A DNA stretch of 50,951 nt, taken from Bacillota bacterium (lineage in GTDB: Bacteria; Bacillota; Clostridia; Lachnospirales; Lachnospiraceae). The stretch's first letter is position 1, and every line of letters begins with the position of its first letter. The notes under the pieces are model-generated. The model did not search any database. It was not told where the DNA came from and saw nothing but the letters and a program-made list of their open reading frames with translations. The translations under genes were made by a program, and so were the position numbers. The stretch spans positions 1 through 50,951 of the forward strand of contig JAEZWQ010000007.1 in assembly GCA_023420085.1 (NCBI GenBank), in the 5' to 3' direction. Below, piece by piece: positions 42,774 through 50,951 of this stretch.

Positions 42774-45700
42774 ATGAAAAGGAACATGAAATCAAAAAGT
42801 GCAAAAATAGCAAAAAAGAGTAGTATAGCACTTTTAACGGGTGCAATGTTATTGACAAGTTTGCCTTTTTCTACTGAATATGTAATGGCAAATAGTGAAA
42901 TTTATAAGCCAGCACCTACTGGAAGTTATAAGTTGACACGTCAAAATATAGGACATGTTTATTTTACAGGACAAGATTTTGAACAGGACGGAAAACAGGG
43001 GAAATATGATCGTAACCAAGAGGCCTTTGCAACTCGTTATGCAAAAATTATTCCTATAACAGATGAAAACCTTGATTATGAACAAGAGTGGATGGCTATT
43101 TTCAATATGGGGATTAGTGATGAGCTTTATGATGAAGTAACTAAGCAAGGTACTTATTTTTATAAAAATGATGGTCAATGGGTAAAAAAGATACTAGATG
43201 AGGTTGGAGAGCCTCATACTTCAAATCCATGGCTTTCTATTATGCTATCAAAGGATTTGAAGTTAGTTGGAAATTGGGATTTTTATGTTCTATCACCCAA
43301 AGATGCAAAATATGGCGGTAATTATATCTCAAGTTTTGAACAAATAGTAAATCGTGTAAAAAATTATAATAAAGATGACGAAATTTTCAGAGCAGAAATG
43401 AAATCTATGCCTGCTAAAGGTAATGAAACACATATCCAAGATCTAGATAAGAATGAATCATTAAAGCAATTTGCAACACTTAGTTTAGATGATAATATTG
43501 CTGATGGTGAGTGGACACGATGGGCTACATCATTCCTTGAGAATGATGGAATTAATCAACAGAAGTATGATTTTGGGCAAAGTCAAGGTGAAGAATCATT
43601 TGAATTTAGAAATATAAAAACTGCTTCAGATAAAACTATTGAAAGATATTATAATCCTAATGGTGTAAAAACTTATAGCAATACTAATCAAAGCCCAATA
43701 CATTATCTATTAAATGATATGGGGCAAGGTATGCGATTCTTGTATAAAACTGATGGGAATACTCGAGATGGACGTGTTGTCGTTAGGTTTAAAACAAAAC
43801 GTACTCCTATGGATTTCTTTAAAGATACAAAGTGGAATTTTGTTAGAAGAAATAATTCTGAGCAAGAGGCCCCAAAATCGACTTTCGTAGCAGCTGGATA
43901 TAAGAGTTATGATAATTCACAAGTGCGTACTCAAGTTGATGCAGCTATACCGAAAATTGCTTTGGAAGATAGAGATGGTGATGGGCTAAATGGATATTAT
44001 GAAGCATTAATTGGAACATCAGATGACAATAAAGATTCTGATAATGATAGACTGTTAGATGGAGGGAATGTAAATGATCAATATGGAGAGTTCCCAATTG
44101 CTAGTGATCAATGGTTGCACTTCCAAGGTAATGAAAATAGCTCTGTTCAGATTAATAAGTCACGACTTCATTTAATAAAAGACTTTGTATATAAACCAGG
44201 GACTAATCAGATAGGTACATTCAAGGATCAGAGCAAGGGAATGTACAAAATGCTTGGTGAAGACCCTGCTGTAGGTAAGGTTACCTATGAGATACAAGAT
44301 AAAGATAGAGAAAATGGGACCTCTGGTGGAAAACTTTTATATCGCCGTGGAACAGTTATTAAAGGGAAAACAGCACCATTTGCAACTGTAGCAATGTATA
44401 CAGGTAGCAACCCAAAGGATAAAGGAGTTTATCCAATTGGAGAAACGGTAGCCGACAAAGATGGAAATTATGCCTTGACTATGGGAAAGGCTCTAAGGCG
44501 TGAGAATGACTTAAATAAATGGGGGAATGATATCGTCTTTACTGATGTAGATAATCGAATTCCTCAACATGATAAATGGACTAAAGAGCAATTTGATGGG
44601 ATAGTTCGTAATAATGAAGAAAAAGCCTTTATTATGGCAACTTCTGAAGGGTCTGATGGACGTCCAGCATTTATTTATGGAAATTATAATAGTACAGTTA
44701 TTCCACTATCATTCATAAAAGATGAAATCAAACCTTTAGAAGAAATTGCGAAGGAAGCGTTAGAATTAGGATTTGAAAAAACATTAGTAGTAGATAAGAA
44801 CAATCCTTATGAAACTGATGCAGTTGGTAAAACTAGTATTGAAAGAGTTTCTGAAGCAGTAAAGAAGAATCCAATTGTACGTGATTATTTTAGTATTGAT
44901 ACTACATCTGTAACGTGGAATTTTAATAGTGATAAAATTCTTATTCCATTACAACGTGATAATTTTGATACACCAGGAAAGGAATTATATAATTTAGAGG
45001 TTCCTATTGACCTTCTTGTTGAAGAAAAGAGAAAATTACAAAATGAATCAATTGATACTGTATATGATGATTCAAAAGAATTAAACTTTACATTACCTGA
45101 AGGAGTTAATAAAGGATCTGATAATTTAAAAGAAGGCGATAAGTATGTAATTTACGTACAAGATAAGACTGGAAAGAATAAAATAGATCCACGAACAGAA
45201 GTAATAAAACAAGAAATGTTAGATGAGCAACGACGTGTATCTGAGACAATTGATACAGATATAGTTGTTGGAGATAAAATAGTTATTGCTATTTTAGATG
45301 AGCAAGATCGTGAACTAAAAAGGTTTGAAACAACTGTACAAGAGCGTAAATCTTCTGTTAAACCAACAGATCCAAGGCGTGAGGGTACTAAAATATTATT
45401 TAATCTCCCAGATCCACTTGATGGAAATTACGATGGTGCAAAATCTAAATTAGTTGATCCAACTGGTACAACAGATATTAAACCAGAAACAATAGGAAAT
45501 GTTGTACAAAAAGATGGAAAATATGTACTAGAATTCGACGCTTCTCAACTACCAGAAGGAACTCCAGTAAGAGCACAGTTTACAGAAAAAGATAAAAAAT
45601 CATCAGTATCTGATGAACATATTATATATGATGCCACACCAGTTGATACCTTTGATATAGCTAATGAACCACTTACTAATGACCAAAAAATAACTATTAC

Positions 45701-48700
45701 TGTACCAAATGGCATTTTAGAAGGTGATGATGTAAAAGTTACTATCACAAGGGGAACTGATCCTGCAATTGAAGTACCTAGTAAATATAATCCTGATGAG
45801 GCATATGGCACAAAAGTAAAAGTAACATATAGTGATGCGCAAGGAACTAGTCAAGAAAAAGAAATTACTTTAGAAACTGAAATAAAGGTAAAAGAATTAA
45901 CAGATGAAAAAGTTAAAGAGCTTTTAAAGGCTAATGGAGTTCAAGATACTGATACTATTACTATTAATAGTAAAGATATTGAAGAAAAGAAATATGATCT
46001 TGACTTGACAAATAATCAATTACAAAAGGACGATAAAGTAAAAGTAACAATTACAGATAAAGCTGGTAATGCTAAGGATAGTACAAATACTAAGACAGTT
46101 GTTGATCCAGTAAATACTACTCCTGTTTCAGCTAAGCCTACCATTGACAAAATTAATTTAGATAACCCATCAATAAAAATAGGTAATATTGATGAAAATG
46201 CCAATAAAATAACTGTAACATTAGGAGATGCTGGAACAGTTGAATTAACTAAGAAAGATGGTGCATGGACTTTACCAGAAAATATCAATGGAAGATATAC
46301 AATTGCCGAGGAAGAAGTTGCTGGTACAGATCCTAATACACCGGTTAAGAAGATTGTATTAACTCCTAATGAAGGGGAAAAGAAAGCTATTGAAGATAAA
46401 GATATCACTGTAACTGTAGAAAATACTGATGATAAAACTAATCAAAAACAGACATCAGAAGCAGTTAAATTTGACACTACAAAACCTGGAAAACCAACAG
46501 TTACTGTACCAACTACTGGAGCAACAAGTGTTGAGGTTACCTTACCTGATAATGCTGTAGAAGGTGATACTGTAACAGTTACTATTGGTGATAAACCTAC
46601 TGCTAAAACTGCTACTCATAAAGTAACAGCAGATGATTTAAAGGGCGAGAAGAAAGTAACAATAGATGTAAAAGATGCATTAGAAAGTGGTAAAAAAGTT
46701 ACTGCAACTGTAACAGATGCAGTAGGAAATGTATCTGATAAATCTGATGAAGTTACTGTAACAGATCCAACACCACAAGTAACACCAGCTAAACCAGTAG
46801 CATGGGCGTTAAAAATACTTGATACAGACTTGATACTAGAAGAACCAGAACATGCAGATTCAATTGAATTTAAATATACAGAAAAGAATGGAACAGTTCA
46901 TACAGGAAGTATACAAAAAAGAATAGACCCTAATACTCATGCTATAACTTGGGATATGTATGACAGCAATGCAGATGGTACACAAACACCAAAAGGATAT
47001 GCTACTTATGATGCAGATAATAAACGAATTACAGTTAAAGTGGGTAATGTCGTTCATAGTACTCTAACAACTAAACTGGATAATACTCTTGAAATTGTAG
47101 CTAAAAATGGTGAACTAGAATCTGAAAAAACAGTTGTAACTGTAGATAAATTAGCTAAGAAGTTAGACCAAAAATTAGATGATAATGCTATTCCAAAAGG
47201 ATATAAACAAATAGCATTTAAGGCTGATGAAAATAAAGCAGTTTTAAATAAAACTGAAGAAACAGAGGGAGTAAAAGAAGTCTATTATTTAGTTTCGACA
47301 ACAAATATTAGAGGAAGTTTACCAATTACTCTAAGGTATTTTAATGGTAACCAGGGAGATTCTTTACCTACAATTACAGCTAAAAAAGGTTATACTGTTG
47401 CAGCTGAAAATGATGGTTGGGATACAGAAAAAACTCAAGATTTAAATGGTTTGAAAAAGAAAGAACCAAATAAAGACCAACCTATAACTGAGATAAATGC
47501 TGTATTAGTTCGCAATCAAATCATAAAACCAACTAGTGATCAACAAAAGGTTGAAGTAAATAATACAGGTAATCTATCTGTTGAAGATAAAGAGTCAGCA
47601 AAGAATAAGCTTGAAGAACTAAATAGAGATAATCTACCAGAAGGAACACAATATGCTGTAAGCGAAGATGGGCAAAATATATCTGTTACAATACCAGGAG
47701 AAGATAAACCAGTAAACGTACCATTAGCTGATCTAGTTAAGCAAAAACCTGCTCCAACAGATATGGCAAGTAAATATACACCAAAAGAATTAGAAGAAGC
47801 TGAAAAGGTTAACGTAATAAATAAAGATGATCTATCTACCGAAGAAATTAATGAAGTAGTTAAAAAAATAAATGATAAGAATCCAATCAGTGATAAGGAT
47901 GGAGAACCAGAAGAAGGAAAACTTCCAAAGGGAACAATAATTATTCCTGCAACAGAAGAAGAACATGATGGTAAAATAGCTGTTATATATCCAGATAATA
48001 GTAAGGATTATATTGATATTTCTAATCAAGTAAAGCAAATGTCTGAAGATGACATATTAAATTCAGCAAAAGAAGCTGTTAAAGAAGCTAAGAAGAATCC
48101 TTCAACTGATAATATTGAAAAAGCACTAGAGCTTATTCAAGGACTTCCTGAAAGTAAAAAAGAAGAAGCTAAGGAATTAGCAACTCAATTAAAACCAGTA
48201 GTTGATGCTAGAGAAGCTGTAGAAGAAGCTAAAAAAGCAGTAGGAACACCTGAATTTGAAGAAAAGGCAAAAGCTGCTGAAGAAGCAATAAAAGCAATGG
48301 ATCCTGAAAATAATGATACAGATGCACAAGAAGGACAGAATAAACTAAAAGAGGAACTGGATTTAGCAAAACTAAAAGATTACGTAGCTAAAGATGAAGA
48401 ATTCAAAAAGACTAATGACTATACAGGTGCTGATTCTGAAAAACAAAAAGCATATGATGATGCAATTACTAAAGCAAAGGAAGTACTAGATAAGGCTGAA
48501 ACTGATGAAAAACCTAGTCCAAAAGAAGTTAAGGATGCCTTAGATAAGCTAGAAAAAGCTATAGGTGATCTAACATCTAATATGGCTGATAAATATACAC
48601 CAGTTGAACTTACTGAAGATAATGACAAGGTAGTAGTGGCTGATACGGGTTCTATAACACCTGAAGAAAAACAATCAGTTCTAGAAAAGATACAAGAGAA

Positions 48701-50951
48701 GAATCCAATCAGTGAAAAAGAAGAACCTGAAAAAGGAAGTCTACCAAAGGGAACATTAATTAAACTTGGCGAAGGAGACGACGCTGATAAGGTTATTGTT
48801 GAATATCCTGATAAGACTACAGATAAAATTGACATAAATAATCAGGTAAGAGAAAAGACAGAAGAAGAAAAACAACAAGAACTTCAAGCAGCAAAAGATA
48901 AGGCTAAAGAAGAGATCGACAATCTACCAAATCTAACAAAGGAAGAAAAAGAAGCAGCAAAGAAAAAGGTAGATAAAGCTACTGATAAATCTGGTGTAGA
49001 AGATGCATTAGAAGAGGCAAAGGCAGCAGATAAGAAGAAATTAGATGATGCTAAGGCTGCGCTACAAGAATCAATTGATGCAGCAAAAGAATCTAAGAAT
49101 ACAGAAGACTACACAAATGCAGATCCTGAAAAGAAAACTGCATTAGACAATGCAGTAACAGCAGGAGAAGCTTTACTAGATGAAGATCAAACTCCATCAC
49201 CAACATTAAAACAATTACAGGATGCAACAACTGTAATCAATAATGCAAAAGATTCTCTAAATGGTGATGAGAAGAATCAAGATTTAGATCGAGCTAAACA
49301 GGATGCTAAGGATGAGATTGACAACCTACCAAACTTAACTCAAAGCGAAAAGAAAGAAGCTAAGGATAAGGTAGATCAAGCTCAGGATAAAGCTGGTGTA
49401 GAAGAAGCATTAAAAGAGGCGAAAGCAGCAGACAAGAAGAAATTAGATGATGCTAAGGCTGCACTACAAGAATCAATTGATGCAGCAAAAGAATCTAAGA
49501 ATACAGAAGACTACACAAATGCAGATCCTGAAAAGAAAACTGCATTAGACAATGCAGTAACAGCAGGAGAAGCATTATTAAATCCAGAGAAAGAAAAAGC
49601 ACCAACACTAGAAGAGCTAACTAATGCAAAAGAAGCTATAGATAATGCTAAAGGTGCTCTAAATGGTGATGATAACAAATCAGATCTAGATGCAGCAAAA
49701 GAAAAGGCTAAAGAAGAGATCAACAATCTACCAAATCTAACAGATAGTGAAAAGAATGACGCTAAGAAAAAGGTAGATGAAGCGCAAGATAAGACCGGTG
49801 TAAATGCAGCATTAGAAGAAGCAAAAGCAGCAGATAAGAAGAAACTAGATGATGCAAAACAAGCACTTAAAGATGCAATCGACCAAGCAAATGCTGCTAA
49901 AGAAACAGAAGACTACACAAATGCAGATGCTGATAAGCAAGATGCATTAAATGATTCTGTAACAGCAGGAGAAGCATTATTAAATCCAGATAGAGAAAAG
50001 GCACCAACACTAGAAGAACTAACTAATGCAACAGATGCAATAAATACTGCAAAAGATGAACTAAATGGTGATGAGAAGAATCAGGATATAGATCAAGTTA
50101 AAAAGAATGCTAAGGATGAGATAGAGAATCTAGAGAATCTAACACCAGAAGAGAAACAAGTAGCAAAGGATAAAATAGACCAAGCTGGAACAAAAGAAGA
50201 AGTTGCACAAATACTAAAAGAAGCAAAGGCAAAGGATAAGGAAGAGGCAGATAAGAAGAAAGCAAAAGAAGAATTACAAAAAGTAATAGACCAAGCCAAA
50301 GCATCAAAAGAGACAGATAAGTATAAGAATGCAACAGAAGAGGCAAAGAAGAAACTAGATGAAGCATTAAAGACAGCAGAAGAAGTGTTAGGAAAAGAAG
50401 ATGCAACACTAGAAGAGATAAGGGAAGCTGGAAAGGATTTAAGTGGAGCAATAGATGGATTAGATGGCAAGGCACAGAGTGAAGCAGATAAGAATAATCC
50501 AAAAGCACCAGAGACTAAGGTAGAGGTAGAAAATCCAAACTCATTAACAGAAGAAGATAAGAAGAAGGTAGAAGAGGAGATAAGAAAGACAAATCCAAAT
50601 CTACCAGAAGGAACAAAAATAGAAGTTGGAGAAGACGGAACAGTAACAATCACATATCCAGATGGAAGCAAGGACAAGATACCAGGAAGTGAAGTAGTTA
50701 CAGGAAAGGAAACACCAACAGAAGATAAGAATGAGTTAAAGAAATCTATAGACGAGGCAGATAAGGCTAAGGAAACAGATAAGTATAAGAATGCAGATAA
50801 GGAAAAGAAAGAAGCATTTGATAAGGCCTTAGAGGAAGCGAAGAAAGTCCTAGAGGATAAGGATGCAACAAGCGAAGATATAGCAAATGCGAAGAAGAAG
50901 CTAGAAGATGCAATGAAGAATCTAAATGGAAAGGGAACAAGACCAACACCA
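42774..50951 (+). CDS. Giant secreted surface protein with GA-like/FIVAR tandem repeats (3' end outside window)
   Basis: The frame is open from ATG 42774 (GGAGGGG upstream) to the window end, 2,726 codons. A signal peptide covers about residues 1-39, with cleavage likely after VMA. The non-repetitive region to about 860 includes a calcium-binding type-3-like repeat DRDGDGLNGYYEALIGTSDD near 399. Several Ig-like bacterial domains follow (about 870-1340, e.g. GDTVTVTIGD, VTDAVGNVSDKSD), then Rib-like domains marked by LPEGT/LPKGT and YPD.S/T.D. From 2040 four units of 134 residues alternate a GA-like three-helix module (AKEEIDNLPNLTKEEKEAAK) and a FIVAR module (YTNADPEKKTALDNAVTAGE). Adhesion or host-protein (albumin) binding is inferred. 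The anchor (LPXTG) is not in view. Confidence 0.9.
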   Translation, partial: MKRNMKSKSAKIAKKSSIALLTGAMLLTSLPFSTEYVMANSEIYKPAPTGSYKLTRQNIGHVYFTGQDFEQDGKQGKYDRNQEAFATRYAKIIPITDENLDYEQEWMAIFNMGISDELYDEVTKQGTYFYKNDGQWVKKILDEVGEPHTSNPWLSIMLSKDLKLVGNWDFYVLSPKDAKYGGNYISSFEQIVNRVKNYNKDDEIFRAEMKSMPAKGNETHIQDLDKNESLKQFATLSLDDNIADGEWTRWATSFLENDGINQQKYDFGQSQGEESFEFRNIKTASDKTIERYYNPNGVKTYSNTNQSPIHYLLNDMGQGMRFLYKTDGNTRDGRVVVRFKTKRTPMDFFKDTKWNFVRRNNSEQEAPKSTFVAAGYKSYDNSQVRTQVDAAIPKIALEDRDGDGLNGYYEALIGTSDDNKDSDNDRLLDGGNVNDQYGEFPIASDQWLHFQGNENSSVQINKSRLHLIKDFVYKPGTNQIGTFKDQSKGMYKMLGEDPAVGKVTYEIQDKDRENGTSGGKLLYRRGTVIKGKTAPFATVAMYTGSNPKDKGVYPIGETVADKDGNYALTMGKALRRENDLNKWGNDIVFTDVDNRIPQHDKWTKEQFDGIVRNNEEKAFIMATSEGSDGRPAFIYGNYNSTVIPLSFIKDEIKPLEEIAKEALELGFEKTLVVDKNNPYETDAVGKTSIERVSEAVKKNPIVRDYFSIDTTSVTWNFNSDKILIPLQRDNFDTPGKELYNLEVPIDLLVEEKRKLQNESIDTVYDDSKELNFTLPEGVNKGSDNLKEGDKYVIYVQDKTGKNKIDPRTEVIKQEMLDEQRRVSETIDTDIVVGDKIVIAILDEQDRELKRFETTVQERKSSVKPTDPRREGTKILFNLPDPLDGNYDGAKSKLVDPTGTTDIKPETIGNVVQKDGKYVLEFDASQLPEGTPVRAQFTEKDKKSSVSDEHIIYDATPVDTFDIANEPLTNDQKITITVPNGILEGDDVKVTITRGTDPAIEVPSKYNPDEAYGTKVKVTYSDAQGTSQEKEITLETEIKVKELTDEKVKELLKANGVQDTDTITINSKDIEEKKYDLDLTNNQLQKDDKVKVTITDKAGNAKDSTNTKTVVDPVNTTPVSAKPTIDKINLDNPSIKIGNIDENANKITVTLGDAGTVELTKKDGAWTLPENINGRYTIAEEEVAGTDPNTPVKKIVLTPNEGEKKAIEDKDITVTVENTDDKTNQKQTSEAVKFDTTKPGKPTVTVPTTGATSVEVTLPDNAVEGDTVTVTIGDKPTAKTATHKVTADDLKGEKKVTIDVKDALESGKKVTATVTDAVGNVSDKSDEVTVTDPTPQVTPAKPVAWALKILDTDLILEEPEHADSIEFKYTEKNGTVHTGSIQKRIDPNTHAITWDMYDSNADGTQTPKGYATYDADNKRITVKVGNVVHSTLTTKLDNTLEIVAKNGELESEKTVVTVDKLAKKLDQKLDDNAIPKGYKQIAFKADENKAVLNKTEETEGVKEVYYLVSTTNIRGSLPITLRYFNGNQGDSLPTITAKKGYTVAAENDGWDTEKTQDLNGLKKKEPNKDQPITEINAVLVRNQIIKPTSDQQKVEVNNTGNLSVEDKESAKNKLEELNRDNLPEGTQYAVSEDGQNISVTIPGEDKPVNVPLADLVKQKPAPTDMASKYTPKELEEAEKVNVINKDDLSTEEINEVVKKINDKNPISDKDGEPEEGKLPKGTIIIPATEEEHDGKIAVIYPDNSKDYIDISNQVKQMSEDDILNSAKEAVKEAKKNPSTDNIEKALELIQGLPESKKEEAKELATQLKPVVDAREAVEEAKKAVGTPEFEEKAKAAEEAIKAMDPENNDTDAQEGQNKLKEELDLAKLKDYVAKDEEFKKTNDYTGADSEKQKAYDDAITKAKEVLDKAETDEKPSPKEVKDALDKLEKAIGDLTSNMADKYTPVELTEDNDKVVVADTGSITPEEKQSVLEKIQEKNPISEKEEPEKGSLPKGTLIKLGEGDDADKVIVEYPDKTTDKIDINNQVREKTEEEKQQELQAAKDKAKEEIDNLPNLTKEEKEAAKKKVDKATDKSGVEDALEEAKAADKKKLDDAKAALQESIDAAKESKNTEDYTNADPEKKTALDNAVTAGEALLDEDQTPSPTLKQLQDATTVINNAKDSLNGDEKNQDLDRAKQDAKDEIDNLPNLTQSEKKEAKDKVDQAQDKAGVEEALKEAKAADKKKLDDAKAALQESIDAAKESKNTEDYTNADPEKKTALDNAVTAGEALLNPEKEKAPTLEELTNAKEAIDNAKGALNGDDNKSDLDAAKEKAKEEINNLPNLTDSEKNDAKKKVDEAQDKTGVNAALEEAKAADKKKLDDAKQALKDAIDQANAAKETEDYTNADADKQDALNDSVTAGEALLNPDREKAPTLEELTNATDAINTAKDELNGDEKNQDIDQVKKNAKDEIENLENLTPEEKQVAKDKIDQAGTKEEVAQILKEAKAKDKEEADKKKAKEELQKVIDQAKASKETDKYKNATEEAKKKLDEALKTAEEVLGKEDATLEEIREAGKDLSGAIDGLDGKAQSEADKNNPKAPETKVEVENPNSLTEEDKKKVEEEIRKTNPNLPEGTKIEVGEDGTVTITYPDGSKDKIPGSEVVTGKETPTEDKNELKKSIDEADKAKETDKYKNADKEKKEAFDKALEEAKKVLEDKDATSEDIANAKKKLEDAMKNLNGKGTRPTP
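48898..50505 (+). repeat. 402-bp tandem repeats in the surface protein gene
   Basis: The GA-module motif GAGAT starts at 48912, 49314, 49716, and its diverged form GAG at 50118, exactly 402 bp apart. Units 1 and 2 share a nearly identical block of about 130 bp (49041-49171 and 49443-49573), pointing to recent duplication or gene conversion; unit 3 is less alike, and unit 4 is diverged. Confidence 0.9.

Noticed and set aside
48898..50505. Repeat array considered as CRISPR
   Set aside because: The period is 402 bp, the units are translated in one open frame and there are no short palindromic repeats with unique spacers.
45545..50949. Several minus-strand ORFs of 60-190 codons opposite the surface protein
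   Set aside because: They are Ser/Leu-rich mirror frames of Lys/Glu/Asp-rich repeats and have no ribosome sites; shadows of the real frame.

Overview
The window is AT-rich DNA from a Gram-positive anaerobe (Bacillota). Strong AGGAGG-type ribosome binding sites, PTS sugar transport, BglG-type antitermination and a giant GA/FIVAR surface protein at the right end resemble Peptoniphilaceae (Anaerococcus, Peptoniphilus, Finegoldia). That assignment is an inference; no rRNA or other taxonomic marker is present.

Region 1 (1-7150) is a graveyard of mobile DNA. It begins with the 3' end of a DUF3021 membrane protein gene. Then come a serine recombinase C-terminal scrap, a 46-bp perfect palindrome, and decayed conjugative-transposon genes (DUF4316-like, an SSB-like OB-fold gene, DUF3847, MobA/MobL relaxase). 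A 3' scrap of a phage terminase large subunit, an amidase scrap and a short-chain dehydrogenase pseudogene are also there. Apparently intact genes are an XRE regulator, two small membrane proteins (one SdpI-like) and a class II Fic protein.

Region 2 (7200-26230) is an accessory carbohydrate locus, and the most interesting part. It holds a GH106-like hydrolase, GH43, two DUF4038/GH140 apiosidase-like proteins, an alpha/beta hydrolase and a GH1 6-phospho-beta-glucosidase. It also has a beta-glucoside-type PTS EIIBC with a ruined EIIA, a LicT-type antiterminator, a LacI regulator, and the set FucI-like isomerase + split transketolase (N and C subunits) + FGGY kinase. This last set matches the layout of the D-apiose transketolase pathway (apiose to apulose to apulose-4-P to DHAP + xylulose-5-P). 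The inferred role is intracellular use of an apiosylated beta-glucoside (apiin-like). Three RAT/terminator modules with identical 9-nt spacing tie the left half to LicT, and one overlaps the licT stop codon. Two and possibly three copies of a TTAAGYGAAWTT-type site may be LacI operators.

Region 3 (26230-28975) has an IS256-family transposase remnant, an AlbA_2/RecG-like DNA-binding protein and a repeat (28755-28851) that also occurs at 6736-6808. These two copies flank the Fic-free sugar locus in direct orientation.

Region 4 (28976-36910) is an L-ascorbate locus: ulaG-C-A-B-F-E on the minus strand, divergent ulaR (DeoR) with a probably leaderless mRNA, then ulaD and an iron-dependent alcohol dehydrogenase frameshifted by an apparent 4-nt deletion.

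Region 5 (37281-42540) looks like chromosomal backbone: efp, a Na/Pi cotransporter with PhoU domain, mscL and a YhgE/Pip-type membrane protein. Region 6 (42613-end) is a secreted surface protein of more than 2,700 residues, open at the window edge, with 402-bp tandem repeats.
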